Assembly (NCBI GenBank): GCA_963750895.1
Contig: CAVVSD010000008.1
Span: 186,001 to 250,000 of the forward strand
Source: CAVVSD01 sp963750895
Lineage (GTDB): Bacteria > Actinomycetota > Thermoleophilia > Solirubrobacterales > Solirubrobacteraceae
Length of the DNA: 64,000 nt
Direction of reading: 5' to 3'
The translations under genes were made by a program, and so were the position numbers. Shown here piece after piece: positions 28,094 through 36,168 of the stretch. The notes under the pieces were generated by a model, which ran no database searches, was not told the origin of the DNA, and saw nothing but the letters and a program-made list of their open reading frames with translations. The first letter of the stretch is position 1; every line of letters starts with the position of its first letter.

Positions 28094-28456
28094 ATGCCGG
28101 GCATGGAGCAGCAGCCCTTCGACGTCTTCAGCGCGGACTGCCCGTCGCGGGCGGCCTGGGAGCACGTGACCGGTCGCTGGGGCGCGCTCGTCCTCGGCGC
28201 GCTCGCCGACGGCCCGCTGCGCTTCGGCGCGCTGCGCCGGGCGGTCGGCGGGGTGAGCGACCGCATGCTCTCCCAGACGCTCCAGGCCCTGGAGCGCGAC
28301 GGCCTCGTCCACCGCGAGGACCACGGGACGAACCCCCCGCACGTCGAGTACAGCGTCACGCCGGCGGGCCGGCGCGTGGCCGACAGCGTCGTGGCGCTCG
28401 TGGAGACGATCCACCAGGTCATGCCGACGGTGATGTCGGCGCGCGCAGGCGCCTGA
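28094..28456 (+). CDS. HxlR-family winged-helix regulator
   Basis: 120 residues from ATG 28094; an ATG at 28103 would shorten it by three. It has the complete HxlR domain: CPSRAAWEHVTGRWGALVLGAL, LRFGALRRAVGGVSDRMLSQTLQALERDGLV, YSVTPAGRRV. The single N-terminal Cys (about residue 16) in the DCPSR context is the position used as a thiol sensor in YodB and QorR-type members. It is divergent from a quinone-reductase-like gene that it probably represses. The sensing chemistry is inference from family and context. Confidence 0.92.
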   Translation: MPGMEQQPFDVFSADCPSRAAWEHVTGRWGALVLGALADGPLRFGALRRAVGGVSDRMLSQTLQALERDGLVHREDHGTNPPHVEYSVTPAGRRVADSVVALVETIHQVMPTVMSARAGA

Positions 28457-28793
28457 GTATCTGACGTCGTGTGGCGCTCCGCTCGGGCGCGGGGCGTGCC
28501 GCGGAGCCGCGCTCGACGGCCCACCGAGGCGCGGCCGGAGCGGGGCGCGGGCACGATTGCTGACTCGTCCACGGTATGCGTGCACAAGTGCAGCAATGAT
28601 GGATCTGTGCCGCTATCCGCACAAATCCATCAACGGCCGCCGCGGCGCCGCAGCCGACTGCCTGAACCCTCCTCGGTGAGCCGTTCGAGCGCGGCGAGGC
28701 TCTTCAGCTCGACGCCCTCGCGCTCGCCGGTCCTGGCGCGGAGGAACCGGCCGACAACTCAAGTTCCCGGGCGGAGAGGACGACAGGAACCAC
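28457..28793. other. Gene-free stretch with a 14-base inverted repeat
   Basis: 337 bases without a convincing gene. The notable element is TGATGGATCTGTGC (28597-28610) facing GCACAAATCCATCA (28619-28632), with one mismatch and an 8-base gap. It is locally AT-richer than the surroundings. It may be an operator or a stem for the following DHH gene. No tRNA or small RNA signature was seen. Confidence 0.4.
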
Positions 28794-29744
28794 ATGACCC
28801 CGCCCGCTGCCCCTGCCGGTACCCGCTACCGGTTGGTGACCCGTTCCGACTTCGACGGCCTCGTGTGCGCTGCGCTCCTCAAGGAGCACGGCATCCTCGA
28901 CGACATCCTCTTCGTCCATCCCAAGGACGTGCAGGACGGCAAGGTCGAGCTGACCTCCAACGACATCACGACGAACCTCCCGTGGCGTCCCGAGGTCCAC
29001 CTGTCCTTCGATCACCACAGCTCGGAGCTGCAGCGCGTCGCCGACGACGCCCCGAACCGGGTCATGTCCGCGGACGCAGCCTCGGCGGCACGGGTCGTCT
29101 ACGACCACTTCGGCGGGGCGGAGCAGTTCCCCCAGGTCGGTGCGGACCTCATGGAGGCGGTCGACAAGGCCGACAGCGCCGACTTCGCGCTCGACGAGAT
29201 CCTCGAGCCCCAGGGCTGGATCCTCCTGTCGTTCCTCATGGACCCGCGCACCGGGCTGGGGCGCTTCCGCGACTTCCGCATCTCGAACTACCAGCTCATG
29301 ATGTGGCTGGTCGACGCCTGCACCACGATGAGCGTCGACGAGATCCTCGCGTCGCCCGACGTCGCCGAGCGCGTCGAGCTGTACCGCGCGCACCACGAGG
29401 AGGCGGTCGCCCAGATCCGCCGCTGCTCGCGCGTCCACGGCAACGTCGTCGTGCTCGACCTCCGCAACGAGGAGGTCATCCACCCGACGAACCGCTTCAT
29501 GCTCTACGCGCTGTTCCCCCAGTGCAACATCTCGATCCACGTGCTCTGGGGCCTGCGCCAGCAGAACACCGTGTTCGCGACGGGCCGCTCGATCGTCGAC
29601 CGCGGCTCGAAGACGAACGTCGGCGAGCTCATGCTCCGCTACGGCGGCGGCGGCCACGACGCGGCCGGCACCTGCCAGGTGGACAACGAGGACGCCGAGC
29701 GCGTCCTGGGCGAGCTGGTCGCAGCGATCAACGCCGACGGGTAG
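28794..29744 (+). CDS. DHH/DHHA1-family phosphoesterase
   Basis: 316 residues from ATG 28794, with GGAGAGGA upstream. Motifs: TRSDFDGLVCAALL (motif I Asp residues), then LSFDHHSSE (DHH motif), a helical middle, and the C-terminal DHHA1 motif YGGGGHDAAGTCQV. Length and order match the NrnA/exopolyphosphatase-like group that hydrolyses short oligonucleotides, pAp or cyclic dinucleotide products with Mn2+. Which substrate applies cannot be told from the sequence. Cytoplasmic, no membrane segment. The S4-protein gene follows 27 bases later. Confidence 0.85.
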   Translation: MTPPAAPAGTRYRLVTRSDFDGLVCAALLKEHGILDDILFVHPKDVQDGKVELTSNDITTNLPWRPEVHLSFDHHSSELQRVADDAPNRVMSADAASAARVVYDHFGGAEQFPQVGADLMEAVDKADSADFALDEILEPQGWILLSFLMDPRTGLGRFRDFRISNYQLMMWLVDACTTMSVDEILASPDVAERVELYRAHHEEAVAQIRRCSRVHGNVVVLDLRNEEVIHPTNRFMLYALFPQCNISIHVLWGLRQQNTVFATGRSIVDRGSKTNVGELMLRYGGGGHDAAGTCQVDNEDAERVLGELVAAINADG

Positions 29745-29771
29745 GGGCGCCGGGGGCGCAACAATGCCCCC

Positions 29772-30152
29772 ATGGACTCCCAGCGCCTCGACACCTGGCT
29801 GTGGGTCGCGCGGCTGAGCAAGACGCGCTCGCTGGCCAACGAGGCGGTCACCGGCGGTCGGGTGCAGGTCGACGGGCAGCGGGCGAAGCCGAGCCGCTCG
29901 GTGAAGGCGGGTGACCGCATCGAGATCACAACCGGCCCCGTGCGCCGGACCGTGATCGTCCGCGGCGTGCAGCCGCGGCGAGGGCCGGCGGCCGAGGCGC
30001 AGGCGCTCTACGAGGAGACGCCCGAGAGCGTCGCGGCGCGCGAGGCCGTCGCCGCCGAGATGCGCCTCGGCGCGCCGAGAGCCGACCACGGCGGCGGGCG
30101 GCCGACGAAGCGCGACCGCCGCCGGCTCGACCGCGAGCGCGGCCGCGGCTAG
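29772..30152 (+). CDS. S4-domain RNA-binding protein (Hsp15/HslR-like)
   Basis: 126 residues. The S4 domain is at the N-terminus (RLDTWLWVARLSKTRSLANEAVTGGRVQVDG, then KPSRSVKAGDRIEI). A basic, low-complexity tail follows (GGGRPTKRDRRRLDRERGRG). Family knowledge: Hsp15 binds 50S subunits carrying stalled peptidyl-tRNA. The start ATG is at 29772; no clear Shine-Dalgarno. Its stop overlaps the stop of the convergent FAD hydroxylase by four bases. Confidence 0.9.
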   Translation: MDSQRLDTWLWVARLSKTRSLANEAVTGGRVQVDGQRAKPSRSVKAGDRIEITTGPVRRTVIVRGVQPRRGPAAEAQALYEETPESVAAREAVAAEMRLGAPRADHGGGRPTKRDRRRLDRERGRG

Positions 30153-31914
30153 GCCGGCACCGCCACCTGCCCCAGCACCCGCGCGAGCACGCCGGGCAGC
30201 TCCGCGAGCGGCGTCGTCCGTCGCAGCGACGGCCCGCCACGCGACGTGCTGGTCGGGCCGGACGAGCACGCATCCGCTCGACTCGACGTCGCGCACGTCC
30301 GCCCACGTCCCGTAGGAGTCCACGAGCCCGTCGGCCGTGCCGATCGCGAACACCGCGACCTCCACGCCGGCCGCCTCGGCCGCGCGCGCCGCCGCACCCG
30401 CCCACGCCTCGCCGCCGATCCCGGTCAGCAGCGCGAACCGCCCGCCGCCGGCGAGGTCGAGCGTCGACAGACGCCGCGCGCCGTCGTCGACCCACGCGTG
30501 CGGGAGCCGCGCGCCGGGCGTCGTGGTCGGCCGGTAGAAGAGCTCCGGGTCGCGCGGGTTCGGCGGCTCGGGCCGTCCGTCGGGCACGACGGCGCCCTCG
30601 CGGTAGATGTAGCCCAGCTCCACGCCGTGCGCGTTGTACTGGTAGTTCGTCAGCTCGATCGCGGCGCGGAACTCCGCCCGGACGGCGTCGCCCTCCGCGC
30701 CCGGCTGCCACAGCCGCTCCAGCGACGCCCAGCCGTCGGCCTCGTCCTGGTCGGGCTCGAACCCCAGCGCGGCCGGGATCGCCGCCATCTCGACGACGCT
30801 CTTCATCGCGCGGTCGACCGTCACGCGCCCCACGGGCCGGCGCTCGGCGTCGTAGGTGTCCAGCAGGGAGGGATCGGCCCGGCCGTCGAGCACGTACGCG
30901 AGCTTCCAGGCGAGGTTGAACCCGTCGGCCATCGACGTGTTCAGCCCGAGGCCGTTCGCCGGCGGGTGGCGGTGGACCGCGTCGCCCATGCAGAGGACGC
31001 GGCCGACCGTGTAGCGCTCGGCGAGGACGTGGTTGATCGTCCAGAACGAGAGGGCCTTGATGTCGACGTCGACGGACGGGTCGCCGATGACCTTGTGGAC
31101 CCGCGCGCGCAGCGCCTCGGTGTCCTCGGGATCGACCGTCTCGCGCGACGGGTCGAACATGAAGAGCATCACCCACTCGGTCCACGGCCGGACGCAGATG
31201 AACGTCCCCGCCCCGACCCAGTAGTCCTTGCCCGGCGACGCGTTCCAGTACAGGACGCCGGGGCGATGCGCGCAGTACGGCGTGAGGTCGGCCTCGAACC
31301 AGACGTTCGCTGCCTGCGCGAGCCCGTGCTCGCCCTCGAGCGGCAGCCCGGTCAGCTCGACGACGCGGCTGCGGCCGCCGTCGGCGCCCACGACGTACTG
31401 CGCGCGGACCGTGACGTCGCGCTCGGCGTCCCGATCGCGGACGACCGCCGTGACGCCGTCGGCGTCCTGCTCCAGCGACACGAGCTCGTGGCGGAAGCGG
31501 ACCTCGCCGACGCCCGCCTCCTCGATCGCCTCGTGCAGCACCGGGCCGAGGACGTGCTGCGGGCAGTTGCACATCGGCGACGGGCTCGCGGCGCGGTAGT
31601 CGGCGGCGCGAGCCGCGCTCGTCCCCCACGTCTCGAGCCGCGCGAGCTCGCGCCCCGCGAGGCTCGTCGCCCACACGTTGTTGCGACATGAGCTCGGCCG
31701 GCGTGGCGACGTCGAGCAACCGGTCCTCGATGCCGAGGTCGCGGCAGATCTCGACCGTCCGCTGGTTGACGATGTGGGCGCGAGGGCTGTGCGCGGTGCC
31801 CGGGTGCTTCTCGACGAGCAGGTGCGGCACACCGTGGCGCGACAGGGACAGGGAGGTCGCGAGGCCGGCAGGGCCGGCGCCGACGACGAGGACCGGCGTG
31901 GTGACGTCGGGCAT
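30149..31914 (-). CDS. FAD-dependent aromatic hydroxylase (PheA/MhpA-type), two frameshifts
   Basis: About 588 residues from ATG 31912-31914. It has the class A flavin monooxygenase layout: FAD motif VLVVGAGPAGLATSLSL, then VVGADGGRSRVV (DG motif), VLCMGDAVHRHPPANGLGLNTSMAD (GD motif), and a C-terminal thioredoxin-like domain as in phenol hydroxylases. One extra base at about 31686 (after ATPAELM; true reading RNNVWATSLAGRE) and one shift at about 30214 break the frame. The true C-terminus reads PLAELPGVLARVLGQ. Such enzymes ortho-hydroxylate phenolic rings with NAD(P)H and O2. It is divergent from a GntR regulator and part of an aromatic-catabolism-like cluster. Confidence 0.88.
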
Positions 31915-31920
31915 CACGCG

Positions 31921-31950
31921 ACCGTACGGGAACCGCAGGCAAACTGTCAA
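31921..31950 (-). promoter_or_regulatory. Promoter of the FAD hydroxylase gene, probably leaderless
   Basis: On the minus strand TTGACA (complement of 31945-31950), an 18-base spacer and TACGGT (complement of 31921-31926). The ATG lies only 7 bases after the -10 element, so transcription should begin at or next to the start codon. Confidence 0.5.
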
Positions 31951-31988
31951 CACTTTGGCGCCAGAACGGCCGCATTCGGCCCAATAGG

Positions 31989-32018
31989 TTGCGCAGCGGC
32001 CGTTGAAGTGTCTACAGT
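31989..32018 (+). promoter_or_regulatory. Promoter of the GntR regulator gene, probably leaderless
   Basis: TTGCGC (31989-31994), an 18-base spacer and TACAGT (32013-32018). The GTG start at 32025 is 6 bases further on, leaving no room for a ribosome-binding site. Confidence 0.4.
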
Positions 32019-32024
32019 CGAGTC

Positions 32025-32759
32025 GTGGCCAACGGGTCGAGGGACAACACGGCGGCGATCCATCGCCAGCTGCGGGAGGCGATCCTGCACGGCGAGATCG
32101 AGGCCGGCGCCGAGCTCTCGCAGGTCAAGCTGGCCGACGACTTCGGCGTGAGCCGCGGCCCCGTGCGCGAGGCCCTCCGGCTGCTCGAGCGCGAGGGGCT
32201 CGTCGAGGCGGAGCTCAACCGCCGGGTCCGCGTCGCGTCGTTCTCCCCGAGCGACCTCGAGGAGCTCTACGCGCTGCGGATCGTCAACGAGGCGCTCGGG
32301 GTCCGCGCGAGCGTTCCGCACCTCACGCCGCAGGACCTCGCGGACCTCCACGCCGACATCGAAGGGATGGAGGCCCTCGCGGGGACCGACATCGGGCCCT
32401 GGGAGACGGTCCACCGCCACTTCCACCACGGGCTCATCGCCTACTCCGGCCCGCGCATCGTCCGGCTCGCCGAGCAGCTCTCCGACCACGCCGAGCGCTA
32501 CCGCCTCGTGTACGTCACGCAGGACCCGCGCGCCTGGTCGGTCGGCGCCGCCGAACACCGCGAGATCGTCGCCGCGTGCGACGCCGGCGACGCGTCCGCC
32601 GCGGCGGACGCGCTCGCGCGCCACCTCGCCCGTACTGCAGGCAGCGTGCTCATGCACGTCGCACCCGATCACGACCCGAGCCTCGTGCGCGACGCCGTCC
32701 GCGCCGCGTCGAGCATCGAACCGGCGGCGCGAGCGCGCGTCGCATCGCTGCGCACCTGA
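32025..32759 (+). CDS. GntR/FadR-family regulator with FCD ligand domain
   Basis: 244 residues from GTG 32025. The N-terminal winged helix reads QLREAILHGEIEAGAELSQVKLADDFGVSRGPVREALRLLEREGLV, the GntR consensus. A helical FCD-type ligand domain follows with metal-site His and Asp residues (HRHFHHGLIAYSG, then HREIVAACDAGD). Such regulators sense carboxylic acids and usually repress neighbouring catabolic genes. It is divergent from the FAD hydroxylase and 9 bases upstream of the flavin monooxygenase pair, so it probably controls both directions. Confidence 0.92.
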   Translation: MANGSRDNTAAIHRQLREAILHGEIEAGAELSQVKLADDFGVSRGPVREALRLLEREGLVEAELNRRVRVASFSPSDLEELYALRIVNEALGVRASVPHLTPQDLADLHADIEGMEALAGTDIGPWETVHRHFHHGLIAYSGPRIVRLAEQLSDHAERYRLVYVTQDPRAWSVGAAEHREIVAACDAGDASAAADALARHLARTAGSVLMHVAPDHDPSLVRDAVRAASSIEPAARARVASLRT

Positions 32760-32768
32760 GGAGAGAGA

Positions 32769-33966
32769 GTGTCCGTCATCGAAACCGGCGTCGACGCCGA
32801 GGAGCTGATCCGCCGAGCGACCGAGCTGCAGCCGCTGCTCGCCAAGAACGCCGCGCGGACGGAGGCCGACCGCCGGGTCCCCGACGAGAACATCGAGGCG
32901 ATCCGCGAGGCCGGCCTCTTCAGGCTCATGGTCCCGAAGCGCCTGGGCGGCCACGAGACGACGATCAAGACGAAGATGGAGGTCTCCGCGGCGCTCGCCG
33001 AGGGTTGCGGGTCGACCGCGTGGGTGACCGGGCTGACCAACGTCTGCGGCTGGCTCGTCGGCACGCTGCCCGACCAGGCCCAGCAGGACGTCTTCGGCGC
33101 CGACCCCGACGCGCGCGTCGCGGGCGTGCTCGCCCCCAGCCCCGACATCGAGAAGGTCGACGGCGGCTACATCGTGTCCGGCCGGTGGGCGTGGGCGTCC
33201 GGCAGCCTGCACGCGACGTGGGCGCTCGGCGGCGTCGTCCAGCTCGGCCCGGACGGCGTGCCGATCGACATCGGCTCGGTGATCATGCCGATGAGCGAGC
33301 TCACGATCGAGGACACGTGGTTCGTCGCCGGCATGAAGGGCACCGGCAGCAACACCGTCGTCGCCGACCGCGTCTTCGTCCCCGAGCCACCGCTACGCAT
33401 CGGTCCCCGCCGGCATCGCCGGGCACTACGGCACCGAGCACACCGACGAGGCGCTGTACCGCTCGGCGCTCATGCCGGTGCTCGCGCTCATCCTCGTCGG
33501 CCCGCTGCTCGGCCTCGGCCGCGCGGCACTGAAGCTCGCGATCGAGAAGGCGCCCAAGCGCGCGGTCTCCTACACCCGGCTGGCGACGCAGGCGGAGTCC
33601 ACCGCCTTCCAGCTCAAGATCGCCGAGGCGGCGATGACCCTGGACGACGCGATCCTCCACGCCCACCGCGGCGCCGACGACATCGACACCTGGGCCGCGC
33701 GCGGCGAGAAGATGGACTACCTCACGCGCGCCCGCGTCAGGGCCGACACGGGCTGGACCTCGTCCAAGGTGCGCGAGGCGATCACCCTCATCCTCGACGC
33801 CCACGGCGCGTCCGGCTTCGCCGACTCCAGCCCCATGCAGCGCATCTGGCGCGACGCGAACACCGGCGGGCGCCACGCCATCGTCAATCCGATGGTGAAC
33901 CAGGAGCTCTACGGCAAGGCGCTCCTGGGCATCGGCCCCGAGGGCCAGGTCACCGACCTCATCTAG
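32769..33966 (+). CDS. Acyl-CoA-dehydrogenase-fold flavin monooxygenase (HsaA-like), copy 1, one frameshift
   Basis: About 398 residues from GTG 32769, with AGGAGAGAG just upstream. The N-terminal helical domain reads NIEAIREAGLFRLMVPKRLGGHE, then SAALAEGCGSTAWVTG and the beta domain FVAGMKGTGSNTVV. A single extra C at 33387-33388 (GAGCCACCGC against GAGCACCGC in the next copy) breaks the frame; the protein resumes with HRYASVPAGIAGHYG. The C-terminal helix bundle has RIWRDANTGGRHA. The fold is that of two-component (group D) hydroxylases such as HsaA, which take reduced flavin from a separate reductase. No reductase is in the window. Confidence 0.88.
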
Positions 33967-33979
33967 GAGGGGAGAGCAC

Positions 33980-35173
33980 GTGTCAGTCATCGAGACGGCA
34001 GTGGACGCGGACGAGCTGATCCGCAGGGCGACGGAGCTGCAGCCGCTGCTCGCGCGCAACGCCGCGCAGGCCGAGGCCGATCGCCGCATCCCCGAGGAGA
34101 ACATCGAGGCGATCCGCGACGCCGGGCTCTTCAAGCTCATGATCCCGAAGCGCCTCGGGGGCCACGAGACGACGATCAAGACCCAGCTCGAGGTCACGGC
34201 CGCGCTGGGCGAGGCCTGCGGCTCGACGGCATGGGTCGTCGCGCTGACCAACGTCTGCGCGTGGTTCACCGGCCTCTTCCTCGACCAGGCGCAGCGCGAC
34301 GTCTTCGGCGCCGACCCCGACGCGCGCGTCGCGGGCGTCTTCGCGCCCAGCACCGGCGTCGAGAAGGTCGACGGCGGCTACCGCGTCTCCGGCAAGTGGG
34401 CGTGGTCCTCGGGTTCGCTGCACGCGACCTGGGCCTACGTCGGCGTCCTGCAGCTGGGCCCGGACGGGCCGATCGACATGGGCGTCGTGCTCATGCCGAT
34501 GAGCGAGCTGTCGATCGAGGACACCTGGTTCGTCGCCGGCATGAAGGGCACCGGCAGCAACACCGTCGTGGCCGAGGACGTCTTCGTGCCCGAGCACCGC
34601 TACATGTCGATGATGGCGGGCTTCCAGGGCATCTACCCGACCGAGCACACCGACGAGGCGCTCTACCGGGCGGCGTTCATGCCGTTCGCGGCGCTCATCC
34701 TCTGCGGGCCACTGCTCGGCCTCGGCCGTGCGGCGCTGAAGCTGGCGATCGAGAAGGCCCCCAAGCGCGCGGTGTCCTACACGCGCCTGGCGACGCAGGC
34801 GGAGTCCACCGCCTTCCAGCTCAAGATCGCCGAGGCGGCGATGACGCTCGACGACGCCGTGCTGCACGCGCACCGTGCCGCCGACGACATCGACGGCTGG
34901 GCCGCCAAGGGCGAGCACATGGACTACCTCAGCCGCGCGCGGGCACGCGGCGACGTCGGCTGGATCTCCGCGAAGGTGCGCGAGGCGATCACCCTGATCC
35001 TCGACGCCCACGGCGCGTCCGGCTTCGCCGACTCGAGCCCGATGCAGCGCATCTGGCGCGACGCGAACACCGCCGGGCGCCACGCGATCGCCAATCCTCT
35101 GGTCAGCCAGGAGGTCTACGGCAAGGCGCTCCTCGGCATCGGGCTCGAGGGCCAGGTCACGGATCTCGTCTAG
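33980..35173 (+). CDS. Acyl-CoA-dehydrogenase-fold flavin monooxygenase (HsaA-like), copy 2
   Basis: 397 residues from GTG 33980, preceded by GGAGGGGAG. It is a close paralogue of the gene 13 bases upstream: long identical blocks include LGRAALKLAIEKAPKRAVSY and LILDAHGASGFADSSPMQRI. This copy is intact. Differences lie mainly in the first 130 residues and the loop at about 210-225 (RYMSMMAGFQGIYPTEH against RYASVPAGIAGHYGTEH). Group D flavin hydroxylase of phenolic or enol-type substrates is the likely role. The pair may be subunits of one enzyme or have different substrates. The VOC dioxygenase follows. Confidence 0.92.
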   Translation: MSVIETAVDADELIRRATELQPLLARNAAQAEADRRIPEENIEAIRDAGLFKLMIPKRLGGHETTIKTQLEVTAALGEACGSTAWVVALTNVCAWFTGLFLDQAQRDVFGADPDARVAGVFAPSTGVEKVDGGYRVSGKWAWSSGSLHATWAYVGVLQLGPDGPIDMGVVLMPMSELSIEDTWFVAGMKGTGSNTVVAEDVFVPEHRYMSMMAGFQGIYPTEHTDEALYRAAFMPFAALILCGPLLGLGRAALKLAIEKAPKRAVSYTRLATQAESTAFQLKIAEAAMTLDDAVLHAHRAADDIDGWAAKGEHMDYLSRARARGDVGWISAKVREAITLILDAHGASGFADSSPMQRIWRDANTAGRHAIANPLVSQEVYGKALLGIGLEGQVTDLV

Positions 35174-35214
35174 GGATCCGTAAGACGAGCACGACACGAC
35201 AACGGAGGAGAGAC

Positions 35215-35805
35215 ATGTCCGCGACGGAGGTCAGGCGGCCGCGCCTGCATCACGTCAACCTGAAGACGAACAAGCTCGACGAGCTGATCGAGTGGTACAG
35301 CGCGGTGCTCGGGATGGAGGTCGTCCACAAGTTCCCCGGCGGCGCCTGGCTGAGCAACGACGACGCCAACCACCGGATCGCGCTGCTGGCCTCGCCGGCC
35401 GTCGTCGACCACCCGGACCGGGTCGTCCACTCGGGCATGCACCACATGGCGTTCGAGTACCCGTCGATGGAGGACCTGCTGGAGTCGTGGGCCCGCCTGC
35501 GCGAGCTCGACATCCGGCCGCACATGGTCCTCGACCACGGGATGACGATGTCGTTCTACTTCGTGGATCCGGACGGCAACAGCCTCGAGCTGCAGTACGA
35601 CGAGTTCGGCGACTGGTCCAAGAGCAAGGAGTTCATGCGGAGCTCCGCCGAGTTCGAGGCCGACCCGATCGGCAAGTTCGTCGACCCGGATGCGCTGCTC
35701 GATGCCTACCGCGGCGGCGACGACGCCGACGCGCTGCACCGCCGCGCCTACGCCGGCGAGTTCTCCCCGGCCGAGCAGCCGGACGTCCGCTTCCCGATGC
35801 CCTGA
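35215..35805 (+). CDS. VOC-family type I extradiol dioxygenase-like protein
   Basis: 196 residues from ATG 35215, with GGAGGAG 7 bases upstream. One VOC module pair is visible with the three metal ligands expected for type I extradiol dioxygenases: His13 in LHHVNL, His in MHHMAFEYP and Glu in SLELQYDEFGD. A C-terminal extension (about 140-196) follows. These enzymes cleave catechol-type rings next to the two hydroxyls using Fe(II). It lies in the operon of the flavin hydroxylases, which would make such catechols. Its stop overlaps the next ATG (TGATG). Confidence 0.85.
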   Translation: MSATEVRRPRLHHVNLKTNKLDELIEWYSAVLGMEVVHKFPGGAWLSNDDANHRIALLASPAVVDHPDRVVHSGMHHMAFEYPSMEDLLESWARLRELDIRPHMVLDHGMTMSFYFVDPDGNSLELQYDEFGDWSKSKEFMRSSAEFEADPIGKFVDPDALLDAYRGGDDADALHRRAYAGEFSPAEQPDVRFPMP

Positions 35806-36119
35806 TGTTCGTCTTCGTCAGCGAGTACCAGCGGCCCCTCGAGGAGGTCGACCAGCACCGCGAGGCGCACCTCGCCTTCCTCGCGGGCCTCAACGAGCAG
35901 GGCCGGATCCTCATCTCCGGCCGGCGCAACCCGCCGGTCGGCGGCATCGTCGTGATCGACGCAGACGACCTCGAGCACGCGAAGGCGATCATGGCCGAGG
36001 ACCCGTTCGCGACGTCCGGCGTCGCGCGCTACGAGCCCATCGAGTTCAACCCGTCGGCGGGTCCGTCGCGCAGCCCGGAGGCGGAGTCCTTCCTGGCCAG
36101 ACGGGCAGGGAACCCCTGA
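35805..36119 (+). CDS. YciI-family protein
   Basis: 104 residues from ATG 35805, sharing one base with the upstream stop. It has the YciI/dimeric alpha-beta barrel features: FVFVSEYQRPLEEVDQHREAHLAFLAGL (with the His near the putative active site), ILISGRRNPPVGGIVVID, and AKAIMAEDPFATSGVARYEPIEF. Members of this family include muconolactone-isomerase-like and dehydrochlorinase-like enzymes, which fits the end of an aromatic degradation operon. The exact reaction is unknown. Confidence 0.85.
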   Translation: MFVFVSEYQRPLEEVDQHREAHLAFLAGLNEQGRILISGRRNPPVGGIVVIDADDLEHAKAIMAEDPFATSGVARYEPIEFNPSAGPSRSPEAESFLARRAGNP

Positions 36120-36168
36120 CCACGGGGCCGGGGCGCCGCGCGGTCGTACCTGGGAGAGTTCCGGGCTC

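Noticed and set aside
33387..33388. Frameshift in copy 1 of the flavin hydroxylase as a true inactivation of a duplicated gene
   Set aside because: The only defect is one extra C compared with copy 2; similar lone shifts occur in unrelated single-copy genes of the window.
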